The notes beneath the pieces are model-generated. The model was not told where the DNA came from. It made no database searches and saw nothing but the letters and a program-made list of their open reading frames with translations. Below, piece after piece: positions 10,740 through 20,383 of a stretch of DNA of 64,000 nt. Both the position numbers and the translations under genes were made by a program. How positions within the stretch are numbered: the stretch's first letter is position 1; each line of letters begins with the position of its first letter. This DNA comes from Linanthus parryae (taxonomy: Eukaryota; Streptophyta; Magnoliopsida; Ericales; Polemoniaceae), in the NCBI GenBank assembly GCA_023055425.1, contig JALGPY010000071.1, positions 248,001 to 312,000 of the forward strand, written 5' to 3'.

Positions 10740-13071
10740 TCGCCAACCACGTCGATGGCAAAGATATCCTCGTGGTCGTAGTAATTTGGCAGTTGCACAT
10801 TTTTGAAAACGTTGAATTTCACTTTTTCCTCGTTAATCTGCATGGTTAGCTCCCCGCTCTTGCAGTTTATCATTGCTTCGCCTGTGGCCAAAAACGGCCT
10901 GCCAAGTATGAGCGGTACCTCCCCTGCCTCCATGTCCAGGATGACGAAATCTGCCGGAAAAATTAGCTCGCCGACCTTGACCAGAATATCCTCGATAACC
11001 CCATAAGCCTGTTTTATGGACCTGTCTGCCATCTGCAGCATGATTCTGGTGGGTCGGGATTCGCCGACTTTCAAACTTTTGAAAATCGTCAACGGCATCA
11101 GGTTGATGCTGGCCCCTAGGTCACACAGAGCCTTTCCTGTGTAAGCGTTACCTAGGGTGACCGGTATAACGAAACTGCCAGGATCCTTTCTCTTCCTCGG
11201 TAGCCCATTCTTCACACAATTGCTCACTTCTGCCGTCAGGTTTATAGTCTCGAAGTCGCTCATTCGCCTCCTCCCATACAAGATGTCCTTGAGGAATTTG
11301 GCGTACGTGGGCATCTTAGCCAAAGCCTCAGCAAAAGGTATGTTAATCTGCAGCTGCTTGAACATCTTGAGAAACCTGGCGTAGTCTTTGCTGTCATCCC
11401 TCTTTCGTGTTCGCAAGGGGTACGGGACCTCCTTGGAGACTGGTACAGTTTCTGCACCTGTCTCGTTCTGCACTGCATCCTGCTCAACCGAGCCCTTCGG
11501 CTGGGGGCGGTCGACTGTGCTGTTATCCTGGCCCGACAAGTTGCGTTCTACTTCTTTCGAATTTTCTGCACGTGCGTGGCTGGGATACGGTGGATCCTTC
11601 AGTGCCAATCCACTCCGAGTGGAGATAGCATTGATCTGAGCCCGTGGATTGTTTACTGTATTCGAGGGTAGGTTTCCTGGCTGCCTCTCGGTTAGCTGCT
11701 GTGCTAACTGCCCCACCTGCACTTCCAAAGCGCGCAGTGACGTTTTGGTTGTCTACATATCTGCCGTCAGGGTATCCATGTGCTTGAACCGGGACTCCAA
11801 GGTCTGGAACATGGATTTGATCTCTTTCATCTGAGCGTCGTACTGCTGTGCGGATGGGACTGACTGAGCCTGCTGGGCCGGGGCAGCCTGCTGAGCTGGT
11901 GGCCTGTGCTGGAATCCCGGTGCATAAACTGCTGCGTTCGGGTTTCTGTACCGAAACCCGGGATGGTCTCTCGTACCCGGTCGGTACCGGCTCGGGTCCC
12001 ACTGCTGCTGTACGTAATTGGTGTCTTCGGTCCTTAGCTCCTCAATGGCTGTGTCCAGATCAGGTTCTTCGACTGCTGCAACAGTCTTCTTATCCGAGTA
12101 GACTTTCTTGACCAAGTCGTGAACGATCTTGGCCAGGTTGTCTATACGGTCATCCTCTGCTGGTTCGGCTCTAACCGCCATCCTGCGATCGTCAAACAGT
12201 CGGGTGTCCTGCTTGGCCAACTTCTTCATTAGGTCATACGCACCTTCTTTGTCCACGTGATACAAGAAGTTTCCCCCGGCCTCTCTGTCAATCCTGTGGG
12301 CGTTCTCCCTGTCTAGGGCATGGTAGAAAACTTGCAAGATTTTCGCGTCTCCAAAACCGTGGTTCGGACACCGTTTGACCAATCTCATGAGCCTGTCCCA
12401 TGCGTCCACCACCGTCTCCCCCATCTTCTGCCTGAATGACAGGATCTCGCTCTGTAACTGTATGACTCGGGAGGCGGGATAGAACTTCGCCAGAAAATCT
12501 GCGACACACTCCTCCCATGTGGTGATGGATCGGGGTGGTCGGGATTCGAGCTAGTCTTTGGCTACTCCGTAAAGACAGTATGGAAATAAGATCAGCATGA
12601 GTGCCTCTGATTCTACCCCCTTGTATATGACCTTGTTGCAGTAATCTTCGAATTTCCCGATAAAGTCGTTCGGGTCTTCGTTGGCCCTGCCATGAAACGG
12701 GCAGAGAGTTTGTACCGTCTGGATGGTGGATGGTTTGATGTCAATGTGCTCGGCGGTGATCTCGGGTACCACAATAGCTCGCTCATGCCCCCCGGTGGGG
12801 CTTCAAAATTTTCCACCAACGCCTTCCCAGATCGGTTATATGTTCTCTGGTTGCCTCGGGCAGCAAGTCCTGCTGTGACAAGTTCCTCAATGTACCGAGC
12901 CATCTAGGCTGGGGTACGTGTCTCTCGTTCCTGTCCACCGGCTTCGGTGTTCTCGGGCGTATCTCTCTGGTTGGTTGCCATCCTGCTTTCTCGGTTTCTG
13001 CGGTTCTGTTCGGTATACAGTTTTTCCGGGTTGTCGAGTGGTGACACCAAATCGCGAGGCAATCTGGGCAT
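10592..13071 (-). pseudogene. Athila gag and aspartic protease (broken)
   Basis: Gag probably starts at the ATG at 13071, giving an N-terminus with DNPEKLY. The middle holds the retrotransposon gag core (ITTWEECVADFLAKFYP region, about 12490-12550), then a proline/glutamine-rich stretch, then the protease with DLGASINLMP as catalytic motif and VPLILGRPF near its end (about 10890-11130). Breaks: TAG at 12904-12906, a frameshift around the six-C run at 12788-12793, TAG at 12551-12553 where a Trp is expected, and TAG at 11753-11755. Apart from the frameshift the frame is continuous through these stops. The protease frame overlaps the RT frame at 10592-10739 in a different phase. Confidence 0.88.
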
Positions 13072-13196
13072 CAACTGAACAGTCCTGAAAACGCAGATTC
13101 AAAAACGCAGTGAGATAAAAAGAAAAATAACAAAACTGAAAATAAACAAAAACTCAGAAAACTAATTCTGACTACTAAATAGACCCTAAAAAGTCA

Positions 13197-13211
13197 CCGG
13201 CAACGGCGCCA
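13197..13211 (-). other. Primer binding site, tRNA-Asp type
   Basis: On the - strand this reads TGGCGCCGTTGCCGG, 6 bases inside the 5' LTR. The same primer site is typical of plant Athila elements and pairs with the 3' end of tRNA-Asp. It fixes the orientation of the element. Confidence 0.9.
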
Positions 13212-13217
13212 AAAACT

Positions 13218-14803
13218 TGATGCGCAAACTAACGTGCTTTCGCAAGTGTACGAATCTTGTAATACCGGGTGGAATTAGACTCGGGTGATCGTTCCCACGA
13301 GGACTATTTCGGGTTTACTCACGTTGTCAGTTTAGGTTAACCGAGTGTAGTAACAAGGAGGAGTAGGTTGTGATTGTAGTGACTAAACTAAAAACAGGAA
13401 TTAAAAACGTAAACGTAAATATTTTTTGTGACGTTTTCTGAAATAAGTTGAATCGGTTGTAACGATAATAGATGAAAACTAGGCTCCAGGATCCCCTAGG
13501 GTTTCTACAGATTTCAGTTTTACGTTCGATTATGGAAACACTCAGCAGTTTCGATATTTGTGCAACGTACCAGTTGTGCAGTGACTTTTCAGACTCCACA
13601 CGTAATCCCGATCCTGCAGACTTTCAGATTCTTGTTAAGCTGCCTAAATCTGCAGTCTCGGTCTAATCCTGTTAGGGTTTCTAACCTGTCCGAATGGCCC
13701 GGGTCAAATTCTCTAACAGTTGGTCTCACGTTTTTCGATGCTAGCCCTATCTCCCTTTCTCTGGTTGGTCTATCAGGGTAAGGTACTAAATCCTGGTTTT
13801 TCTTCCTAACCCGAACTTGACGTTTTCACCTACAAGCTCGGGTCTATAGCAATCCTGGGTGATCAATCCTATCATGCATATACGATAACAATCAAAACCA
13901 GAATAACAGATATAACTTGCTGAATTAAGATAGTCATCATGAATCCATAAACGAAGTAGTCATAAAATCTGGATACGAAACCCTGGGTTCACCGAGAACC
14001 TAGGTAAGAAGTTTAGCTACGACTAGACATAATACAAAACGCAGTTTCTGAATATAAAGAGAGAGAACGAAATCAAACTAAGTCTTCGAATCTCGAATCG
14101 CGCTTTCGTGCTCTCCGTGAATGCTCTGACTTGCCCTTCGGTTGTGCTGAGAATTGTGTTGTGTCTCTGTGTGTTCAAAACGAGTCTGGACGAGTCTTTA
14201 AATAGTGCTGTTTTCCCCAAAACGCGTGCGCCCGAAAATACGGAATCTGCCATCGGTCCACCGTCTTTGACCAGAAAGTCAAACTGGCTGCGTATATACG
14301 CAGGGTTGCGTATATACACAACCAGGGCCTGTAACCACCTCCCCCTCTCCCCCTCCTGCCTGCGTATATACGCAAGGCTGCGTATATACGCAGGCAGGGG
14401 GGTGGAGATGGGGCCCTGCTTGGTCCTTTGGTGGGCCTGGTTGGGTCCCCTGGGTACCACTCTTCTGCCCGACGCTCCCGGTTTGCCTCCCTTGGTGTTC
14501 TCCTGCTTTTCCGTGTTCCCGTCTTGTCCCGGTCTTGTGCACGTTTCCCGAGACGGTCCCGGCTTGGTCCCGGCACGCTTCCCGATGCACCTCCCGAACC
14601 TGTTCCTGAAAAGGCAACACGAACGAAAACCCGCGGTCATATCCAAATATAGCAATAAATAAGCAGAAATCCAGGAAGTACAAATAAACGTCTCGTTCTA
14701 GATTCCCAAGGCATTCTAGGGCATTTTCTGGCAAAAACCGCTATTTCCGACACAAATACTCGTGAAATCAGGCTAAAAGATAACCCCTAATTGGGCGTTA
14801 TCA
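13218..14803 (-). repeat. 5' LTR of the Athila element
   Basis: About 1586 bp, TG at 13218 to CA at 14803 on the + strand. It matches 743-2268 closely along its whole length. It is longer by an extra segment around 14300-14360 that contains additional copies of the palindrome TGCGTATATACGCA. A TATA-like TTTAAATA at 14197-14204 lies in the sense-strand promoter position, unproven. Confidence 0.93.
14289..14392. repeat. Palindrome cluster in the 5' LTR
   Basis: Perfect copies of TGCGTATATACGCA at 14289-14302, 14361-14374 and 14379-14392, and an imperfect one at about 14307-14320. A C-rich insert separates the two pairs, explaining most of the LTR length difference. Confidence 0.93.
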
Positions 14804-14808
14804 GTGGC

Positions 14809-17513
14809 AGCACACCAGTTAGTGCCAGGCCTTACAGATATCCAGTGTTGCGAAAAAATGGGATTGAGAAACAGGTGAATGAAATGCTGAAATCTGGGGT
14901 CATTAGACACAGCAACAGTCCCTTCTCCTCTCCTGCACTCTGGTCAAGAAGAAGGACAACACTTGGAGGATGTGCATTGATTACAGGCAGTTGAACAAAA
15001 TCACCATTAAAGACAAGTTTCCTATTCCCCTAATTGATGAGCTCTTGGATGAGTTGGGGGGAGCTACAATCTTTTCCAAGTTAGATTTAAGATCAAGCTA
15101 CCATCAAGTGAGGATGAATGAACAAGACATACCCAAAACAGCCTTTAGAACTCATGAAGGGCATTATGAGTATTTGGTAATGCCTTTTGGCTTAACCAAT
15201 GCACCATCCCCCTTTCAAAGCTTGATGAACCATATTTTTAAACCTTATTTGAGACAGTTCATTTTGGTGTTCTTTGATGACATCTTAGTGAACAGTCCAA
15301 CCCTAGAGGCACACATTGGTCACTTACATACCACTCTCACCACATTGAAACAACATCACCTCTTAGCCAAGCTGTCTAAATGTTCTTTTGGACAAACACA
15401 ATTGGAGTACCTGGCCATCTCATTTCTGCAGAAGGAGTCAAGGCTGATCCTAGCAAGGTGGCTAGCATGGTCCAATGGCCTCAACCCAGGAATTTGAAAG
15501 CTCTAAGGGGTTTCCTAGGCTTGACTGGTTATTATAGGAAATTTGTGAAGAATTATGGCACCATAAGCAGACCCCTTACTGCTCTTTTAAAAAAGGGGGC
15601 CTTTGGGTGGAATGAAGAGGCTCAACAAGCATTTGAAACATTAAAGGAGAGCATGTCTCAAACACCAGTTTTGGCTTTGCCTGATTATTCAAAAACCTTT
15701 GTAGTGGAGTCAGATGCATCATACTCTGGTCTTGGGGCTGTCTTGATGCAGCAAGGCAGACCCTTGGCTTACTTTAGCAAGGCCCTTGCTGCTAAACATC
15801 TAGGGTGGTCCACCTATGACAAGGAGTTATTAGCCTTAGTGCTGGCTGTGAAAAAATGGAGAAGTTATTTGGAGGGAAGAGCATTCATTATTGCTACTGA
15901 CCATCTCAGCCTCAAATACCTCCTAGATCAAAGAATTACTACTATGCTTCAACAAAAGTGGATCTCTAAACTTATGGGGCTAGACTATACTATAGTGTAC
16001 AAGCAAGGTAAACACAATGCAGCTGCTGATGCATTATCTAGGGTGCATGAATCTAATGAGGTGAAGTGTGCTGCCATATCTGTCACTAGACCCATTTGGA
16101 AAGATGAGGTGGCTGCTAGTTATCAAGGAGATGAAAAGATTCAAGGCATTTTAACACAGCTACTCATGCAACCTGACACAGTGGAACACTTCTCCTTCAC
16201 TAATGATCTGTTACAGTACAAGAATAGGGTCTACATTGGCAAGAAGGGACAGCTCAGAAGCCAAATTATGCAAGAGGCACACCACTCTGGTATGGGGGGC
16301 CATTCTGGCATAAGAGGGACTTACAAGAGGGCAGCACTGTATTTTTATTGGAAGGGCAGATATAAAGACATGGGTGGCAGAATGTACTATCTGCCAAAGG
16401 ATGAAAAGTGAACACATCCCCTACCCTGGCCTACTTCAACCCTTGCCCATACCCACACAACCTTGGAAGGAAATTTCTATGGATTTTGTTGAAGGACTGC
16501 CAAAATCTGAGGGTAAGGAAGTAATTTTAGTGGTGGTGGACAGGTTCACCAAATATGCTCACTTCCTAGCCCTTTCACACCCATACACAGCAGCTCAAGT
16601 AGCCACATTATATCTCTCTCACATCCACAGACTTCATGGTCAACCATAAGTGATAGTATCAGACAGGGATAAGGTCTTCCTCAGTCAATTTTGGCAAACC
16701 CTCTTCTCTCTCATGGGAACTAAGCTTCACCATTCCACCTCTTACCATCCTCAAACAGATGGACAAACAGAAATGATTAATCAATGTCTAGAAGCCTACT
16801 TGAGAAGTATGACAAGTGATAGACCACTAAGGTGGCACAAGTGGTTGCCATTGGCTGAGTGGTGGTACAACACCAATTTCCACACTAGTCTTAACATGTC
16901 CCCATTTCAAGCCTTATATGGTTACACCCCTCCCCATTTCTTCTTACATCAACCCATTGGTTCCAAGATCCCTGAGGTGGACCAATTCCTCAAAGAGAGA
17001 TCCATGTTAATGCAGCTGTTAAAGGACAACTTAACTCAAGCTCAGGGGAGAATGAAGCTGTTTGCTGATAGACATATAACTGATAGACAGTTCAAAATAG
17101 GATATATGGTGTATCTCAGATTGCAGCCCTACAGACAGGCCTCTCTTGCCTTGAGAAGAAATATGAAGTTAGCCCCAAGATTCTATGGGCCATTTCCAGT
17201 AATAGAAAAGATTGGTGCAGTAGCCTACAAACTCCAGCTTCCCCCACATGCTTTGATTCATAATGTCTTCCATGTTTCACTCTTGAAGCAGCATTTAGGC
17301 CAAGGTAATGTGCTATCTCCTACACTTCCTGATATTGGTACAGAGGGGCAGCTGTTGGTAGAGCCAGTAGCCATATTGGATAGAAGGATGATAAAAAGAA
17401 ACAACACTGGTGTGAATCAAGTCTTAGTGTAGTGGTCAAATGCACTTCCAGGGGATGCCACCTGGGAGTATTGGAGTTCTTTTAATGCTAAGTTTCCTAA
17501 ATTTCAACCTTGA
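14809..17513 (+). pseudogene. Chromovirus RT, RNase H, integrase and chromodomain (right part, broken)
   Basis: It continues the frame interrupted at 742. RT motifs include CIDYRQLNK, the [11 protein letters not shown] block and FFDD as the YxDD-type catalytic site. RNase H follows (VVESDASYSGLGAVL, ADALSRV), then integrase with a CxxC finger (CTICQ), first Asp in SMDFVEGLP, second in VSDRD and Glu in QTEMINQ. A chromodomain fills about 17360-17510 (aromatic residues in WEYW). Breaks: frameshifts near 14935-14960, near 15410 and near 16375, a TAA at 16647-16649 inside the integrase core, and a TAG at 17430-17432 inside the chromodomain, probably from CAG. The last stop is the TGA at 17511-17513. 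The many lesions mark it as older than the nested Athila. Confidence 0.88.
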
Positions 17514-17523
17514 AGACAAGGTT

Positions 17524-17541
17524 GAGCTGAGGGGAAAGCAT
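17524..17541 (+). other. Polypurine tract of the chromovirus
   Basis: The purine-rich stretch GAGCTGAGGGGAAAGCA lies directly after the chromodomain stop and directly before the TG of the LTR. This is the usual place for the plus-strand primer of reverse transcription. Confidence 0.7.
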
Positions 17542-18099
17542 TGTAAGGGAATCAGCTGTTGGATAGAGAAGTTTCACAAGTTGGGAAGGACTAAACTGTC
17601 ATCAGAGATAAAGTGATGACCTATAAGTGGGACAAAAGTTCAAGGAAGACAAAACTAATGACCTATAATATTGGATAGCAGCTACCGTACGATGACAAGA
17701 CCGGTTAAATCTCAGTCGTCGAAGAAGTTGACCGTTGGATGGGAAGGAAGAAACTTAGTTATTAGAACGATGCCGTTTAGTTTATGTTTTAGCTATTAAA
17801 GACTATTTTGCCCTTCTTATTTGTAATAATTTCTCTTGTGCCGGGGTTGTTTCCTGGGGAGGCGTGCTGAGCTGGTGATGTATCAGCAACGGTTATGAAC
17901 CTCTGTGAGAACAGAGAGGAAATCAAGGAAAAATATTATTATCATTCTGTGATTCTCTCTCTCTCTTCTTCCTTTCTCTCTCCTTCCTTCTCTCTCTCGT
18001 CTGTCCTTCATTCTCAATTCTGCTCTCAAGTAACCCTAATTCTTCAATTAGGGTGAATTAACGCCGTCGGGTCCCGGATCTGCAAACCGGGTCCTGACA
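17542..18099 (+). repeat. 3' LTR of the chromovirus
   Basis: It starts TGTAAGG after the polypurine tract and ends CCTGACA, an imperfect inverted repeat with TG..CA ends, about 558 bp. It contains CT-rich microsatellite sequence (about 17950-18000). The 5' LTR is outside the window, so the right boundary rests on the terminal inverted repeat alone and could be off. Confidence 0.6.
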
Positions 18100-18870
18100 A
18101 AGCCCCCGGACCTTCTGTCAACAGCGAAGCAACCACCGGATCCTCCACCATCGTCGACCCACTTACAGCAGATTCGTGAGGCGATTCAGACGTGCATCAA
18201 CTCCCTTCAACCCACCCCTGCGACCTCGGCATTTCACCACAACAGCCCAAGCCACCGGACCCCCCTCCGTCGCCACCACCACTGGCCACCAGATCGTGCA
18301 CCCCACAGACGACGGCGATCCAGTCCCAATCACCGGTGAAGCCTTCACCAACCATCTCCACGGCGAACCTCCATCAGAAACCTGCCCACATTCAGCCGTT
18401 CCCGCCGCAGAAGCCTCCTGATCCGAACCTCTCACCGGCGATGAACCAGTCTCCAATCGACGCCGCCATCACTGCTTTCACCGCCACCGTCCAAACTGTG
18501 CTGCCACCCACGGCGTTTTCCACGGCGCCTCCACCACAACCACCACCAGCCACCTATCCTAGCCACCACCCACCTCTGGCCGCACAGCCCACACACCCGT
18601 CTTCCTTCACGCAGCAAGGGTTCCCAACTCATATGGGCCACAATCTACTATTGGGCTAGTTTCTAGTTTGGGCTACCTTTACAACTTGGGTCTACTTATC
18701 AAAGTAATGGGCCTCCTCACAATCAACAATTGGGCCACCAGCTGGGCCAGACTCCGTATAACAGCCCACAGTCTCACCTTGGGCTTGTTTCTCAAAATAC
18801 TGAGTATTTTTATCAGTGGGCTAAATACTCAAAGTGGGCTGCACTCAACTTTGACAACTTAGTGCACGCA
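18100..18870 (+). pseudogene. Proline-rich coding remnant of unknown origin
   Basis: Directly right of the chromovirus LTR the composition changes to C-rich and codon-like. A frame from 18192 to 18659 gives a protein very rich in Pro, Thr, Ala and Gln. After a TAG at 18657-18659 a different frame continues with a Gln/Asn/Gly-rich segment and an aromatic block (TEYFYQWAKYSKWAALN). This looks like the N-terminal part of a Pro/Gln-rich protein with a frameshift, perhaps a retroelement gag or a host gene cut by the chromovirus. I do not recognise it. Confidence 0.35.
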
Positions 18871-19294
18871 GTATGTAATTTACATACTTCGCGCCCCAAA
18901 TTAGTAGACGGTGTTAACTTTGCCTACTGCCGTTAATGACGTTGCAAAGTAGCAGGGTTAATTATTACGCCCAATTCTCTACTGTTACAATATTTTTCAC
19001 GAACACCATGTCTGATACTAGTCTTGCGAAAATTCACAAGCTCGGTCACCGAACGGTACAGTGTGTCGAAATTTTGAGTGAGCTGTGTGGGTATTAGAGT
19101 GAAAGGTGTCGTACTTTATTTCAACTTTCAAGTGCAGGGGCTTATCATCCCCTTAATAAAAGTGCGGGGGTTTATCCGATATTCTACCACTATATATACT
19201 TATTCCTTCGGGTATTCTTTCAAGTGCAGGGGAATTTAAACCCTAATTGAGTGGTGTTCTTCACCGACAGAAGCAGCTCAAGAGATACCACACC
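18871..19294 (+). promoter_or_regulatory. Upstream region of the intact F-box gene, with TATA-like box
   Basis: A TATA-like CTATATATAC lies at about 19190-19199, roughly 100 bases before the chosen ATG. The 15-mer TTTCAAGTGCAGGGG occurs twice (about 19125-19140 and 19218-19232), suggesting fragments of a small repeat. No gene is seen here. Confidence 0.4.
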
Positions 19295-20383
19295 ATGACG
19301 ATGAGGGCAGCGATGGTTTGTAAAAAAGAGATACCGCACGATGTTGCAACGGAGATCCTGGAAAGGCTTCCGGTGAAATCTCTTCTAAGATTTAAGTGCG
19401 TTTGCAAAGACTGGTACTCTCTAATCATCTCCCCTTATTTTGTTGAGAAGCACTATGACACGAATAAAACCAAGCAAGCAATTTTTTACAATTCTACGAA
19501 TCCTACTGTTCGAATCTTCGGTGCGAGTGCGGATTATACAATTCCATCTGGCATTCAGTACCGGGGGATAATCGGATGTTCAAAAGGAGTTGTTTGCTTA
19601 TCTCTCTCAGTAGGAAATTATACGGTGACTGCACTTTGGAATCCGGGAACGAGACAGTTTCGGGAGATTGGTCATCCGTATGGAAACCAAGATCTCCGCA
19701 CGTTCAGTAATGGTTTTTGTTTTGATAACGTCGAAGATGCTTTTAAGGTGTCACAGATAGCTTTTTCGCGTAGACAAGACCGGATCATAGCCCAAGTCTG
19801 CACATTTAATTTGAATGATAACTATTGGAAGAAAAGGACTAAAGAGACAGGTTGTCCCTCATCTGAGTTTTCAGGATGGTCGTGCTATGAAGTGGTGTGT
19901 GTGGATAGATGCATGTATTGGATAATAGGCTACCACAGTGGAATTGGCGAATCGGTGAACAATTTCATTCTTTGCTATGACATGGTCAATGAGGTGTTTC
20001 AGGTGATTGAGTCCCCGTGTCCTGATTTTCCAACTGCAATGTGGACTCACTCGTATCTTGGACGGTACAAAAACACTGTTGCCTTTATTAAGGTTTCCGA
20101 GTTTTATCCACATTGCAGTTTCCAGGTGTGGGTGATGGATGGTTACGTTAGCGTGAATCTATCATGGTCTAAACCACTGACTTATAGAGCTCTGGGTGTA
20201 GAAAATATTTTTAAAGTTGTTGGGTTTTTCAGTAACTCTGACGAGGACAATTTGGTTGTTATGACCAAAGACGGAAACTACTGGCTGTGCAATCCGACTG
20301 TAGAGTGCATAGGGCAATCTCATTTACATACCGGAATCTTCCAGTATAGCGAGAGTTTGGCTTCAATTCATTGGTCCGGTTGA
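19295..20383 (+). CDS. F-box protein with F-box-associated (kelch-like) domain
   Basis: A single exon of 362 aa. Proteins of this type bind SKP1 through the F-box and select targets for SCF ubiquitin ligases; the target here is unknown. The F-box is at residues about 10-55 (IPHDVATEILERLPVKSLLRFKCVCKDWYSLI). The C-terminal F-box-associated domain shows GCSKGVVCLS, LWNPGTRQFREI, GFCFDNVEDAFKV and VWVMDGY, at the usual spacing. Length is normal for the family. I chose the ATG at 19295; the frame is open to 19247 but without another ATG, and a second ATG follows two codons later. It is a relative of the disrupted gene at 22623-41961. No lesion is seen. Confidence 0.9.
   Translation: MTMRAAMVCKKEIPHDVATEILERLPVKSLLRFKCVCKDWYSLIISPYFVEKHYDTNKTKQAIFYNSTNPTVRIFGASADYTIPSGIQYRGIIGCSKGVVCLSLSVGNYTVTALWNPGTRQFREIGHPYGNQDLRTFSNGFCFDNVEDAFKVSQIAFSRRQDRIIAQVCTFNLNDNYWKKRTKETGCPSSEFSGWSCYEVVCVDRCMYWIIGYHSGIGESVNNFILCYDMVNEVFQVIESPCPDFPTAMWTHSYLGRYKNTVAFIKVSEFYPHCSFQVWVMDGYVSVNLSWSKPLTYRALGVENIFKVVGFFSNSDEDNLVVMTKDGNYWLCNPTVECIGQSHLHTGIFQYSESLASIHWSG

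Larger units (their letters stand above)
743..14803 (-). mobile_element. Athila-type Ty3/gypsy element, complete with both LTRs
   Basis: The element reads on the - strand: 5' LTR 13218-14803, primer site 13197-13211, gag-protease, RT-RNase H-integrase, a third ORF, polypurine tract, 3' LTR 743-2268. Ends are TG..CA and the 5-bp duplication is GTGGC. The tRNA-Asp-type primer site, the DLGAS protease, the FMDD reverse transcriptase and the insert VVxNN...RTVTGWR before the first RT Asp are Athila hallmarks. The LTRs differ by about two dozen substitutions and small indels plus one 60-bp indel, so the insertion is fairly young, yet every ORF is broken. It was therefore probably moved by proteins supplied in trans, or decayed soon after. 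Confidence 0.93.
1..18099 (+). mobile_element. Ty3/gypsy chromovirus, 5' end outside window, split by a nested Athila element
   Basis: Coding sequence on the + strand runs protease, reverse transcriptase, RNase H, integrase, chromodomain, then a polypurine tract and a 3' LTR. This order, with a C-terminal chromodomain, is that of plant chromoviruses; Reina-like is my guess at the lineage. The left part (1-742) and right part (from 14804) were one reading frame until the Athila element at 743-14803 inserted, duplicating GTGGC (738-742 and 14804-14808). Several stops and frameshifts show it is dead. The 5' LTR, primer site and most of gag lie left of the window. Confidence 0.9.
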
